Positions 22,146-33,734 of a DNA stretch of 64,000 nucleotides are shown here, one piece after another. How positions within the stretch are numbered: the first letter of the stretch is position 1; the number at the start of each line of letters is the position of its first letter. The DNA is from Galeopsis tetrahit (Eukaryota > Streptophyta > Magnoliopsida > Lamiales > Lamiaceae): contig OY776119.1 of NCBI GenBank assembly GCA_963675135.1, positions 11,633,156 through 11,697,155 of the forward strand, given 5' to 3'. Under the pieces are notes generated by a model that ran no database searches, had not been told where the DNA came from, and saw only the letters and a list, made by a program, of their open reading frames with translations. The position numbers and the translations under genes were made by a program.

Positions 22146-25100
22146 ATGTCTATTGCTACCATTTTCGATTCGGAGACTAACATGCAAGCAACATTCGACT
22201 TGACCAAGTATGCCTCCGAAGGTAAGGTTCATGTTGAAAGTTCTGTGTTTTTCAAAGGAAGACACTCAAACGACAACAAAGAGATATTGGTTAAATGTTA
22301 CAGGTGTGGTTTGAGGCCATTCCTTGAAGTCGTTCCAGAAGTAGTTTTGGAAGAAGAAGTTTTAGAATTCTATGCAACGGGCAGTTCACAAGGGTGAATT
22401 TATAGAAGCCTATGTTGGTGGAAGGCGGGTCAAGATGTCTTAACAGATGTTAGACGAGGTATTTCAGTTGAAATCAGGAACCATAGATGTGGAAAATTAT
22501 GGAACTGGCCAAGAGTTGCGTTATTTGAGCATCTTCTGTGGAAGAAAGATCAACTTGACCAATGATGGAAGGATTCCTCCCATAAAAAAGAAGCAACTGC
22601 TCTCCAAATTCAAAACATTGCTTGCATTGCTAGCAAGATGCTGCTAGGTGTCACTGGAAGCTACGACTCGGTCACATTGCAGAAAACTCGTGTTATGGCT
22701 GCAATTTATGATGGGATTACTGAAGGCAACTGGCAAAAGTTGTTTATGGATCGAGTAATGTATTTCTCGAAGAATGTCAAGGTGGACAGGTCAGTAGGTG
22801 AGTGGATAGTATCTGCTACTGTCAGCTTTGGGAACAAGCTGAGTATCCTCCTACCCCGTCTGATGCTTTCGAAGAAGACTTGGAGCAAGGGCAAGCCATT
22901 TCATGCTCTCAAATTTTATCTGAAAAAGGATGCCATTGATAGACAGACTCTCTCCAGACAGGTCGAGCGCAATCAACCTGATGCTGACTCCGCTAATGTC
23001 ATGATTGAGTCAGCCTCGACTAGTGAAGAAGAGGAAGGTGCACAAGATCAGACAGGTGCCGGATCCAGTTTTACTTTGGTTACTTATGATGCTGAAGAAG
23101 CCTTAATAGAAGCAGATGACTCGGATGCTACTCAATCTGAAGAGTCAACTGAGGATGTTGAAGTAGAGGATGACACATCAACCCGTATGGTGGAAGATCA
23201 TTCTGTCCCACAGACGAGAAGCCCCAAAAAGGTTAGATTTATTTTTCCAAAAGCCCCTACTTCTTCTCTCCCTTCTATCCCTACCAAATCGAGAACCCTT
23301 CGGGTTAAACCTTTAGCTCAACGTAAACCCACTTTTGTTCAAACCCTAAGCACCTTATTAACCCAAAACACTCCAATAGACACATCAGTTGATACTTCGA
23401 CGACTGATCTACTTAACCAAGACACTCTACTGCCCCCAGAAACCACCACCCAAATTTTATCCCAACCCATAACAGAAAATGTTATTCCCGTTCACCCATC
23501 TACTGTAGACACTATCTCTACTAACACTTCAACAGCTGAATCGAGGACCCCACTCGATCAGACCCCGTCTACAAGTGGATTTCCCAACCTTTTTCAATAC
23601 CCACTCGAGCACATGTATTGGAAAACCTTCACATTATTCTTGTTGAAGTAGACATCGACACTTCATCTAAAGCTTTTGAGAAGCTTACTAGAATTTGTAC
23701 ATGGGTCGCCTTAAGAGAAGGGCCATGTAAAGATCTGTTCGAGGTCATGACAGACATGGGTGGCCTTGAAAATTTCCAAGACTGGGAACTCGAGCAAAAG
23801 GAGTCCAGTGGAGTTCGAAAGCATTCAGAACTACGTTCTTCAGAAGCTATGACAAATTTGGTAAAGAAATTGATGAATATATCTGATGAAATTTTGCCAA
23901 ATATAGTCAGATGTGAAGTTGGCACTCAATGGCTGGAAGAAGAGTGCACGTCTAAAGAAATTGTTTATGAGAAAGCTTTGGAGTCTATTAATTGATCTTG
24001 TTGAGGAAACTCAAACTGCTGAACAAGCTACAGAGACTGAAGAAGTCGACAAGACTGATCTTATGGATCAAGATAAATAGACTGGAGATGTAATTGTTGT
24101 TTCTCCAGAGGCTAAATTTCATTCTCAACTCCCTTTGATGGACATTGATCAACTCAAGACTGATCTCACCAAAGTTGTTCAAAATTCGATTGCTGAATTT
24201 TTGAAGGCAGAAGCTAGGAAGGTTCTTGCAGAACAGAATGAAGCCTTGGTTGCAAGCTCGAAGGAAGTTATAATTTTTGAAGTCAACCAACTCGACTCGA
24301 CGTTCAAGCAAGAGATGTTGAACCAGATCGAGGAATTTATGCAAAAACAGGTCAAACTCTCAGAAAATAGTGCACTTGGACTTGCTCAACATCTAGGCAA
24401 CGAGACTCGAAAGATTGAACGTGTTTACAGATCAAGGATCGAGGTTGCTGATGTTCAAAGGAAAGAAGCTTTCATGCATCTGCAAGAGATCAAGAAGGAA
24501 CTTGCTCAAATGAAAGAGCAGAACAAGATGTTGCATTTAACTGCTACTCATTTTAAGAATGAATATGCTATATATGCGAGAAAGTTGGAGCTTACGGCAG
24601 ATCGACTTGATAATCTTGATACTGAAGATGTTATTCAAATGCGAATTATGAAGGCTACTGATCTTTTGAGAAAAGCCATTGTAGAAGAGATGACTCGTTT
24701 TACTACTAATTTCACCTTGGAGGCATCTGATGAAGCCAAAAAGGGGAAAAAAGTACAAGTAAGACATCAAGAAGAAAGTGATGAAGATGTGTATATTGTT
24801 GAAGAGCAGGATAAAACTAAAAGAAGAAGATTAGTGAAAGCTCAAGACAAGTTGGAAGCTGAAAAGTCAAAACTCAAAGGAAAAGGCAAGATGATTGAAG
24901 AAATTCCTGAGCAATTTGATGTACAAGTGAATCCCAAGAGAAAGCTAGAAATTCGCGAACCAGACGAGTCCAAAAGGAAGAGGACGACTGGTGAAATTTT
25001 GAAGGATCTTGATGAAGAAGATATTCTCAAGAATCAGAAGCTTGAAGAAGCCAAGTACGCGAACAAGAAGCTTTTGGGAAAGCACATTAAAAGATTGAAG

Positions 25101-25547
25101 GAAAGCAAGTCTGATGCTGATATCTTTGAAGATGCTTATATTGATCATTTTATTGATAATGAGCATAAAGCTGACTGGGCGAAAGCAAAGAGAGACTGGG
25201 AGATTTCGCACCAGATCATAAGGAAGTTTGGAGATACTGATTCTAAATATGAGATGTTCCTAAACTTTGAGAAGTTTATGGAAAACAAAGACAAGTTATT
25301 ATGGAATCTTATAATGAGGATTGCTGCTGGAGCTGGATTTCATATATTGTCCCCTGAATTTCCTAAGTGGAAAACTCCAATGTTATCATCTGGAAACAGG
25401 ATCAATATGAATTTAGTGAAGAAGTTTGAAGAGAAGATTCTAGATGAAGAGAAGATCGAGAACGACGATCATATCTCAGATATTCATAGAAGAATTCTTG
25501 AAGCGTTCTGCATTCCAAATCCAGATCTAGACAATATCAGTGACTAA
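22146..25547 (+). pseudogene. Third ORF of element A, multiply broken
   Basis: It starts MSIATIFDSETNMQATFDL and is homologous to the third ORFs of B (5329-9105) and D (53456-57196). The N-terminal domain is recognisable (FLEVVPEVVLEEEVLEFYATG) but is broken by a frameshift near 22390, a TAA at about 22439-22441 and another frameshift near 22640. The acidic/Pro-Thr linker is open to 23651. A shift and stops follow near 23640-24080. From 24135 the coiled coil (RVYRSRIEVADVQRKEA) and the C-terminal domain (IIRKFG, FPKWKTPMLSSGNR) are open to 25547. Conservation is strongest at the two ends. There is no transmembrane segment by eye. Function unknown. Confidence 0.82.
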
Positions 25548-25603
25548 TTGTAAGTATTTTACTTTACTTAGCTTATTTCAATTTTTGTTAAGTATTTGTA
25601 ATA

Positions 25604-25608
25604 TCTAT
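25604..25608. repeat. Target-site duplication of solo LTR C, left copy
   Basis: TCTAT immediately before TGTTGGTCCC; the matching copy is at 27017-27021. Confidence 0.93.
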
Positions 25609-27016
25609 TGTTGGTCCCAAAGTTGAGTTAAGATTGATTAAGCTAGTAAAAGTCTAGAGGGGAGGGTGAATAGACTTTTAAAATTCTTTCAAAATATTAG
25701 AGTTTAATGCGGAATAGTGTTCTGAATAGTACTGTTCTTACTGAGTCAGATCAGTACTTCCAGTTTCAGTTTTATACTCAACTTTTATTTAGATCTTTAC
25801 TTAGACAACTTTACTGTTCTTGGTTAAACAAATATCAAACAGAAAGTAAAGAACACAAGATTTTATAGTGGTTCGACAAATGTCTACATCCACTCTCACA
25901 ATCCCAGTTGTGATCTTATCGATTATACCTCCAGGTATATCTTCGATCTACTAGTAATTTCACAAGTAACTAGCACACTTGTTTTACAAACACAAACTTA
26001 AAACTGAAAAGTAAAACTTCTCTTTGAGTAGCCTTTGATTTCTTCTCTTCAATTCAGTGGCTTCTCCTTGCTTTGATTTCCTTAACTCTGTGAGTTCTTG
26101 CTTGTAGACTTGCTCTTGATTTCTCTAAGATCAGTAAATGTTTAGTAGTAGCAGTAGTCTCTTCAAGTAGGAGATCATACAGTATTTATAGAATTTAGTA
26201 TGACAGTTAGCAGTTTGTGAACTAACTCTAAAACTGTTTTTGTAACTTCTTCTTGTAACCGACTTTGTAACTTCCTTCTTATTCCAAGTCAACATATCTT
26301 CAAATATATCTTCAGTTACGCCTTAAATAAGTTTTCCAAACTTATTCTTCAAATTCACCAAATCAGCACAGTAACTTACTGTTCTGATTTTTACTGTTCT
26401 GAGCCAGTCAGCACAGTAACTTCAAAACTGTTTCTGCACTTCTCCAGAATACTTCTAAGCTTCTCTTCAAAGTCTTCTTGAAGTCTTCTTATTCTGAAGT
26501 AGTAGTCTTCTGAGTCTTCCATAGTGTTATGATCTTCTTCTAATCTAGTGTTCTAATCTACTGTTCTAAACTTTACAATGCTGAATACAATAGAATACAA
26601 CTTTACATATATAAAACCTATCTATACATCAACTGAACTATATACAGATGAGTATATCTAAGTCCTATACTATAAGCTGTCTATACAATACAAAACATCA
26701 GCTTAGTTCCTATCAGTTCATATATCAGATCAGTAAACACAATAAGATCAGTAAACATATAAGATCAGTAAACTTACATATAAGATTAGTAACTCAGATT
26801 CAAATATCCAATAAAGATCAGTATTCTTATTCTCAGATTCCATTAAGATCAGTAATCTTATTTTCAATATTTCTTAATAAGATTAGTAAACTTATTTTCA
26901 GATGAGTTAGTTAAGATGACTTAGAACCACATATATTACTAACTTTAAGTTGCTTTTGGCCATCAAAACATACTTTCATCATCTAGAACATTGTTTCAAG
27001 GATTCATATCCCAACA
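25609..27016 (-). mobile_element. Solo LTR C (sirevirus-like), inserted in element A
   Basis: A 1,408-bp TG...CA unit in reverse orientation is flanked by perfect TCTAT duplications with no internal region. It is therefore the product of recombination between the two LTRs of a former full element. Termini (TGTTGGTCCC, CATATCCCAACA) and internal blocks match the LTRs of A, D and E. A - strand TATAAATA is at 26183-26190. Confidence 0.93.
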
Positions 27017-27021
27017 TCTAT
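27017..27021. repeat. Target-site duplication of solo LTR C, right copy
   Basis: TCTAT, a perfect copy of 25604-25608. Confidence 0.93.
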
Positions 27022-27119
27022 CTTGTCTACTGAATATAAGTGATAACATATTTTGAAGAAGATAACTACTTAACTCATCTATTAACTTTTAAATATTTCA
27101 AGTAAGTTTTGGCTTCATC

Positions 27120-27133
27120 AAAAAGGGGGAAAT
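27120..27133 (+). promoter_or_regulatory. Polypurine tract of element A
   Basis: AAAAAGGGGGAAAT directly before the 3' LTR, the plus-strand primer site. It is identical to the tracts of B and D. Confidence 0.9.
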
Positions 27134-28416
27134 TGTTGGGATATGGATCCTAATATAAGTTCCAAATTGATGATGATAAGTAGTTTTGATAAGCCAAAAG
27201 TAGATCTAGAAATATTTCTGAGTATGGACTGATCTAGTTATGGAAGTCGTCTTATGACAAGACAAGATGAGTATATAAAAGAAAAGAATAAATGGTTAAT
27301 TACAAAATAGAAAAAACAAGTACATGATATAAGTATTTTGTTGAACATTTTGTTATACATTTCATTATATATTTTTAGGATTTGTTAAATGAGCAAAGTA
27401 ATTGATGTATAGAAGCTCATATTTTTTTATGATTTGTTGTATAGATTTTTAAGTTGACTAAGCTGATTTATAAAGCTTAATGTAATGTACTAGTATAGAT
27501 AGACTAGTTAGTTAAGTCAGAATTGAAGACTAGAAGAACTTGACGACCAGACAAGTAAAGAAGTTGAAGACTCAGAAATATTCTAAGTGTTGAAAAAAAG
27601 ACGAGTCGTGACAAGTTCAAATGGAAGTAACTTAAAGTTAGTTCGTGACAAGTGAAGTTAGTTACAACAGAATAAACAACTTAACCGTTCGATGCTGAAG
27701 AAAGAAGTTTGTTGAAGAAACGGTTGAAGTTAGTTGAAGAAATAAGTTTGTTGGATAAACAACTTATGGTTACAAATCAGAAGTCTATAAATATTTGAAG
27801 ATTGATACATTTTGAAGACTACTGTTACGAAGAGATTTGAAGCTATTATTGAAGATCAAAAGCAAGAAACTCTCAGAGTTGAAGATTCAGAAGTTCAAGC
27901 CAGAAGACAAGACAAGTTCAAAAGAAGGCTGCTACTGAATATAGAGAAATTTTACGTTTTAGTTTGTATTTTGTAAACAAGTTTTCTAGTTACTTGTGAA
28001 ATTACTAGTAAGATCTAAGATACACTTGGAAGTGTAGTCGAGAAGATCTAAGTCTTAATCTTGGTACTTAAAGCCACAAGACTGCTCGATTGGAAGAGTT
28101 AATAAATTTCACGACTGGAGTTGTGAGAGTGGACGTAGACAAGTTGTCGAACCACTATAAATCTTGTGTTGTTTACTGTTTTATTTGTTGCTTATTTGAT
28201 TAATTGTTAATTTGATTAAACTGCTTATAGAATAGACAAGATAAGTGTTCTTATTTTCGAATTAGTTGAGTATAATTTTTTGGGCTCATTGATTAAATCT
28301 GATATTCCGCACAAGCATACTTTGATATTTTGAAAGAATTTTGAAAAGTCTATTCACCCCCCTCTAGACGTTTTCACTAGCTTACTCAATCTTATAAACT
28401 CAACTAGGGACCAACA
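27134..28416 (+). repeat. 3' LTR of element A
   Basis: 1,283 bp, TGTTGGGATATG to GGGACCAACA. TATAAATA is at 27786-27793. It lies against the PIF/Harbinger intron. The next five bases (AGGAT, 28417-28421) would be one target duplication, but the partner is outside the window. Confidence 0.95.
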
Positions 28417-29995
28417 AGGATATAGTTAAAACGACAAAAGATAACATAAGCATCATATAATGCAATTCAAGAGGAAATGTATACCAAAAATTACCTTGAA
28501 CCATTTCCATCTTGAGTCGGTGGAGTCATCAGATACAGGTACATGCTTAACTAAGAACAAATGATGCAATTTCAAAAAAACTTTCAATACTAGGCGGACA
28601 ATGGTGGATATTGTTTGACCAGACCTTTCAAAATCAAATGCCAGAACCCTATTCTTTTTATGGTGAGCAAGAACATATAAGAACACTGAAACTTGCTCTT
28701 CAACACCAACATACTTTCGTCTTTTTAAGCCCCCTAATTCGTTTAGTAAATAACACAAATGTGAAAACGAATTTCGATCCATCCTTAGATTCGCAACACA
28801 ATCAGAATCGCGAGTATGGACCAGTCTATTCAAGTGTAAAACTTGCCTAGGGATTCTAGAAATCATACCCCAAGTAAGGGTGCGCCTTCTAACATTTCTG
28901 TTTCGTCTAGTTATTAGGATTATGAGTATACATGTAAGAATGAACTGTTGGTGCAAGATCTCTTAAACTAAGAAGAACATCAGAAGTTTTTTTTTCATCG
29001 AAGGGGTCAGCATTGTATAGGTAGGAATTACCTATACGAACAACGAATAATTAGATACTAAAGAAAGAAAAAAAAAGAATGAGGCAAAATCAAATGACAA
29101 GGGAGGGAATGAACACTGATCACACAACAATGTTCCCAGAGCACACAAGCAAAACAAACGAAATCAAAACACTTTTATAAAGATTCTCAAATCCATAAAC
29201 CCTACAATAAAAATGCACGATAACCTGTTTGTAATAAAAAAATGCGACGGAACCCTAAGCCCACAAAGATAACCTACACGCAACCGATCTGGGTTATTAA
29301 AAATCTCCAACAAAAAATTACTAATCTGCAATAACTAAAGTAGATCGAACATTCAAGTGAACAAGCAAATCAAACCTTCAAGCTTTACGTCAAGGAACCC
29401 AGCGAGCAGCGAACACACACCTAAAAACCACAAGATAATGGTGAATACGAGTCATACGAAAGAGTATTCATCGACGACAAGCCCTAAAAGAATAATAAAA
29501 AAAATCATTCGATGTTGTGAGTTTCACCATTAACGGCGATGAAGCAAAAGCTTGAACGCGGGAGCCAAGACAGTCAGATGAACGGACGATGACGATATAA
29601 AACGCCCGTGGAAAAATGACCGGTAGCGAGGATCAGGGATGGATAATCGCCAGAAAAAGTCGAAGAAATTTTTTTTGGTGTACAATTAAAATTTCAATTG
29701 AGAAAATATGCGATTAGGGAAAAGATATAGGAAAAATGAAAAATCGAGGGGCAATATAGTAATCGTGCTTATACGGGGCAAAGGCCATATAGCTAATACG
29801 AGGGGGGACTTAAATTATTTTTTGAAGGAGGAACAATGATTTGGGCATATAAGGCCTAAATAAAACCCAAAAAAGTACTTTTTAGTATGGAGTTTTTGAC
29901 CCTATTCAGGGTTGAGATATAAGTCTATTTAGCCTATCAAACACCTCACATGTTGTTATACAGGGCAAAAAAAGCTGCTCTTATCAAATGGGGCC
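28417..29995 (-). mobile_element. PIF/Harbinger transposon, right part, split by element A
   Basis: The right terminal repeat read inward is GGCCCCATTTGATAAGAG (29978-29995), followed by TAA (29996-29998), the 3-bp target duplication (TTA/TAA) typical of the superfamily. It contains the transposase exon at 28495-28956. The remainder of the transposase and the left terminus must lie left of element A, outside the window. Between 28957 and 29960 I see only AT-rich upstream sequence. Confidence 0.75.
28495..28956 (-). pseudogene. PIF/Harbinger transposase (HARBI1/ALP1-like), N-terminal exon
   Basis: The translation holds the plant HARBI1-like N-terminal domain: NLRMDRNSFSHLCYLL, GLKRRKYVGVEEQVSVFL, AHHKKNRV and finally STDSRWKWFK. 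In this family an intron commonly follows RWKWFK, and here TTCAAG is followed by GTAATTTTT, a good splice donor (exon end 28495). The catalytic DDE nuclease domain should be in the next exon, but element A begins only ~80 nt into the intron. The exon is open; its true start is unclear because the frame extends upstream without a convincing ATG (in-frame ATG at about 28866). The product would cut and move its own transposon. Confidence 0.82.
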
Positions 29996-31190
29996 TAAAT
30001 ATATATAATAAACTCTATATAAGACCCGCGTATTATGTGAAATTGTAAAAAAAAAAATTAATATAATTTTTTAAATGATATGTATGTAATTGTATTTATT
30101 TTATTTATTTATGAGATAGAAGTAGAAATAATGATGTAAAGAGAAAAAATAAAATAATAAATACATAAAAATAAATTTGGTAGATAGATTAGATTTTAAA
30201 ATTGTAAATGGGTGAAGAAGAGAGAGAAGTAAAGCACTCATAATCGGTTAAGAAAAACGAAAGAAAAGAGAGATAAGTGAAGCAGTTATAACTGATTAAG
30301 AAAAAAAGAAAACTAATAGAAAAATCTAAATTAACACAATTTAAGGGATTATAGAATTGAGACTTTTGAAGAAGCAACGTCATTTAGAAAATACAGGGAG
30401 ATTAGTATATAGGGAGATTTATTTATGAGGTAGAAGTAGAAATAATGATTGAAAGAGAAATAATAAAACAATAAATGTAAGGAAGATTCAAGGTGTTTGA
30501 AATTTAAAATAAACCGTTTAATTAAAAAAGGTAAAAATTTAAGAAAAATAGACAATTGAAAAGGAGAGATTAGGGAGCGACCACGTCGAAAAGAATAGAT
30601 TCAGAATTAGTATTTAACCATTACCCTATTTTTTATTAACTAACTCTCCTCATATACTCATTTCTTCTCAATAATTCCGCTATTTCTCAACCAACAATCA
30701 TTTTTCGTCCACATTTAATTTAAAATTAGAACAAAATACTAACAATGTAGTCATCATTATCATTGAAATTTACTATTCAATGACACCCCCTCACTTACAT
30801 CTCGTATTAATGTGGATTAATTGAGTTTTGATACCATTATCTAATTAAATTAATTAAAGGGACTAAACTTTAATTATTTAATGATTAAACGCAACATTGT
30901 CAATCTACTCGTGGAGTAGATGAACGTGGTATATTTAATATCTCAAAATCGAGATTAGGTGAGTAAGAAATTAATTAGTGAAGTTAAAGGGTTTCAACTT
31001 TAAGTTTGAGAGTGGGAAGGTGAAGGGTCACCTATCCCACGTTGGAAGTCTACAAAACATTTAAGGACTTTATAAGCAATGAAGGGAACATGGAATTCTA
31101 CCATGTATTAGAGGTACACGTACTCCCCAAAAGGCCACGCGCGTGCGCCCTCGGCTAGCTTTGAATTTGGCAATTGGTCTTTGGGGCCCG
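29996..31190. other. AT-rich non-coding stretch with a 60-bp duplication
   Basis: No gene seen. A ~60-bp unit (ATTTATGAGRTAGAAGTAG...) occurs at about 30105-30165 and again at 30419-30475. The purine-rich 30200-30310 region contains two related GAGAGA/TAAGAAAAA units. Confidence 0.6.
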
Positions 31191-31195
31191 CCTAT

Positions 31196-31503
31196 CTTTT
31201 TACAGCTCCCTCATATTTTGTGTTCAGTTCGTTCTTTTTACAGCTCCCTCATATTTTGTGTTCAGTTCGTACATGTTTACAACTCCCTCATATTTTGTGT
31301 TCAGTTCGTTCTTTTTAGCTCCCTCATATTTTGTGTTCAGTTCGTACACGTCTACAGCTCCCTCATATTTTGTGTTCAGTTCGTTCTTTTTATAGCTCCC
31401 TCATATTTTGTGTTCAGTTCGTACACGTCTACAGCTCCCTCATATTTTGTGTTCAATTCGTTCTTTTTACCGCTCCCTCATATTTTGTGTTAAGCTCGTA
31501 CAC
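31196..31503. repeat. Dimeric minisatellite, eight ~38-bp monomers
   Basis: Eight copies of a 36-39-bp unit share CTCCCTCATATTTTGTGTT. Unit ends mostly alternate between GTTCTTTTTA and GTACACGTCTAC, so the higher-order unit is a ~77-bp dimer repeated about four times. ORFs that cross it merely repeat SSLIFCVQF-type peptides in several frames and are not genes. Confidence 0.9.
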
Positions 31504-32245
31504 GGCGTACATTCGCTGAGGTCTGCTTATAATGACTTGCACAACGTTTCAGAAAAAAAATTTACCAAAAAAAAAATGACCGGTGAACTCGAGTCCTTAT
31601 AAGTACTCAAGTCTATTTGAGACTTTGGCATAATAAAAATTTAAAAGTATTTTAAATATCATCTAAATCTTTTAAAATAATTAACTTAAATAAATCAATT
31701 AAATTTTTTGAAAAAATATGAGAAAATTTAAATAATAAAAAATAAAAAGTCAAAAAGTAAGATTTTATTTTATTTTATATTTATGTATGTTTGAATTCAT
31801 TTTTCTTTCATTTATTAATTTTATTTAGTTTTTTTAAATTGAATCCTTAATTAATTGATGTTTTTAATTTAATTGTTTTTTAAATTTTATTTAATTTATT
31901 TAAATTTTTTTAGATTTAATTAATTTTTAATTTGAATTGATTTTTTAAATTTATTATTTTAATATTTTAGTTGATCTTCTTAATATTTTAGATTTTTAAT
32001 AGATTTTTCATTTAAATATTTTTTAATATTTAGTAATTGATTTTTTAAAAATATTTATAACTTTTATTTAGTTTATTTTAATTATTAATTTTTTTAATTA
32101 AATTTTAAAATTTACATAGTTTTGAAGATTTAGTTGATTTTTATAATATTATTTTTATTTAATTTATATTTATTTTTAAAAATAAAGGGTAAATAGGAAA
32201 GAATTGAGATATGTTTATTAATAAAATATTTTTTTAAATTGTAAT
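31504..32245. other. Extremely AT-rich non-coding DNA
   Basis: After ~100 bp of mixed sequence, 31620-32240 is almost pure A/T with long T runs and no coding signal. It resembles a matrix-attachment-type or degenerated repeat stretch; no element termini recognised. Confidence 0.6.
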
Positions 32246-33302
32246 TGTAAACACAATTTCGTGAATTAAATATAAAAACGCAAAAATGCGAAACAATTTT
32301 ATTTAATTTCGGATTAAACCGATGAATATTGTGGGTTACAATCTCTAATTTCTCCTCTGATTCTCTCTTCTTGAACTTTTTGAATTTCTTGAGCACTTTT
32401 GGAACTTTTGGAGTTGGATCCGCAGCCGAATCCTATCCGATCTTGTATTTGGGGCTTTATAACGTTAATCCATAGGCTTAGCACCATATTTTTGGATTAA
32501 ACGTTGAATTTAGGAACTTTTGTGATGAACGTCGTTGAAGATTGTTCTTGAACTTGGGACTTTGTAACGTTAATCCAAGGGTTTGACGCCGTATTTTGGA
32601 TCAAACGTCGATTTACGGGACTTTTCAGGACTTTTCAGGACTTTTTCGTTGAAGATCCACGAAGAACCTTGAAGAAATGCCGAATCGAAGAGGCTTAGCA
32701 CATTGATCTCTACTCGAACACTGCTTGAAGAAATGCCGAATCAAAGAGGCTTAACACATTGATCTCTACTCGAACACTGCTTCTTGCTGCTTTGCACGAA
32801 GAACGCCTTTGAAGCTCCTCCAACTGCTGAAGAACACTCTAAAATCTCTGCAGAGAATTTTAGAGTCTTGAATGCTTCTGATTTCTTAATTTCCAAATGA
32901 ATGGAATGAGACTCTACTTATAGGTGTAGAACCTAGGGCTTTTATGGGCCAAATTTGATGGGCTGGAGATATTTGTGCTTAGTAGTTAGGACTTAGTCAA
33001 TCTTATCTACAACTTGGTGTTGGGTTGAATTGCTTGATGGGCTCAAAATACCAGATTTGGACCCGATTTGATTTATTGGACTTTAGAGGCCCGTCTTGAC
33101 TTATTGAACTTCAGAGGCCCGCTTTAAATTTGTTGGACTTTAGAGGTCCGACTTGATTTGTTGGACTTTAGAGGTCCGACTTGATTTGTTGGGCTTTAGA
33201 GGCCCATCTTGATTTGTTGGGCTTTGGAGGCCCAAATTAATTGAATTTTGCTTATCTACACTAATGGGGAGGGTAACGTTTTATGGGTTGTTATTTGCTA
33301 CA
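32246..33302 (-). repeat. LTR K, reverse orientation (same family as LTR at 58642-59559)
   Basis: The left 120-250 bp, reversed, match the end of the LTR at 58642-59559 (shared GGTTTAATCCGAA, TTCACGAAAT, GAGATTGTAA). Read on -, a candidate TG start at 33302, CCTATAAG TATA-like box at about 32917-32924 and CA end at 32246 give a 1,057-bp LTR. No internal region or target duplication is visible, so the ends are provisional. It contains short repeats at 33061-33236 and a ~65-bp near-tandem duplication at 32660-32780. Confidence 0.6.
33061..33236. repeat. ~30-bp tandem repeat in U3 of LTR K
   Basis: About six degenerate copies of TTGGACTTTAGAGGTCCGAC plus TTGATTTG; each holds an imperfect palindrome around the CTTTAGAGG core. 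Confidence 0.8.
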
Positions 33303-33734
33303 CACTTTAATCAATTCAAATCGGGTCTAACTATTTACACCTCCATTTATGATGGATGCACTCCCCCGATTGATGCACCTCACTTAAAATCTGCCTAAGA
33401 TAAATGCACCCCTCTTAATTGTCATAAATACATTTTTCTCTCATTTCTCTATAAAACCCTCACTTACTAACCACACCCTCCCCAAAACTCTAATTCCCTC
33501 TCCCTTTGTAAAAAAAAGAAAAGTCTGCCAGCGGCCTCCGCCGCCCCCTTCTTATCTCTTCTCTCCTTTCCCTTTTTTTTTTCTTCCCATTTTTTCTGCG
33601 ATTTTCCCATCACCCCGCACCAACCCACTTGTCGCCGCGCTCCCCGCCCCGCAACGGTCGCGACCCCCCTCCCTTTTGTTTTTCTATTTTTGTTTATCTC
33701 TCCTTCATCGGCCACCCTCTCCCCTACCCACAGG
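33303..33734 (+). promoter_or_regulatory. Promoter-like and GC-rich leader, no gene
   Basis: TCTCTATAAAACCCTC (about 33446-33461) resembles a plant TATA region and is followed by a CT-rich, then GC-rich leader ending ACCCACAG. No ORF follows, because another LTR fragment starts at 33735. It may be the U3/R part of another LTR retrotransposon. Confidence 0.35.

Larger units (their letters stand above)
1..28416 (+). mobile_element. Element A: Ty1/copia (sirevirus/Maximus-like) retrotransposon, 5' end outside window
   Basis: Seen: a partial 5' LTR, a tRNA-iMet primer site, gag, protease, integrase, RT and RNase H in copia order, a third ORF, a polypurine tract and a full 3' LTR, all on the + strand. 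After removing nested element B (3650-18224), solo LTR C (25609-27016) and their duplicated target sites, about 12.4 kb remain in the window, so the full element was near 13 kb. The third ORF and the long gag tail place it with sirevirus/Maximus-type copia elements (family knowledge). All three ORFs carry frameshifts or stops, so the copy cannot act on its own. The 685 bp of 5' LTR differ from the 3' LTR at about 17 sites plus one 1-bp indel by my count. Confidence 0.93.

Noticed and set aside
31143..31602. Overlapping ORFs of 60-116 aa in several frames
   Set aside because: They are read through the 38-bp minisatellite; the same peptide recurs in different frames, a repeat artefact.
33467..33715. 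82-aa basic ORF on - strand
   Set aside because: Compositional product of a CT-rich leader; points against the TATA-like box.
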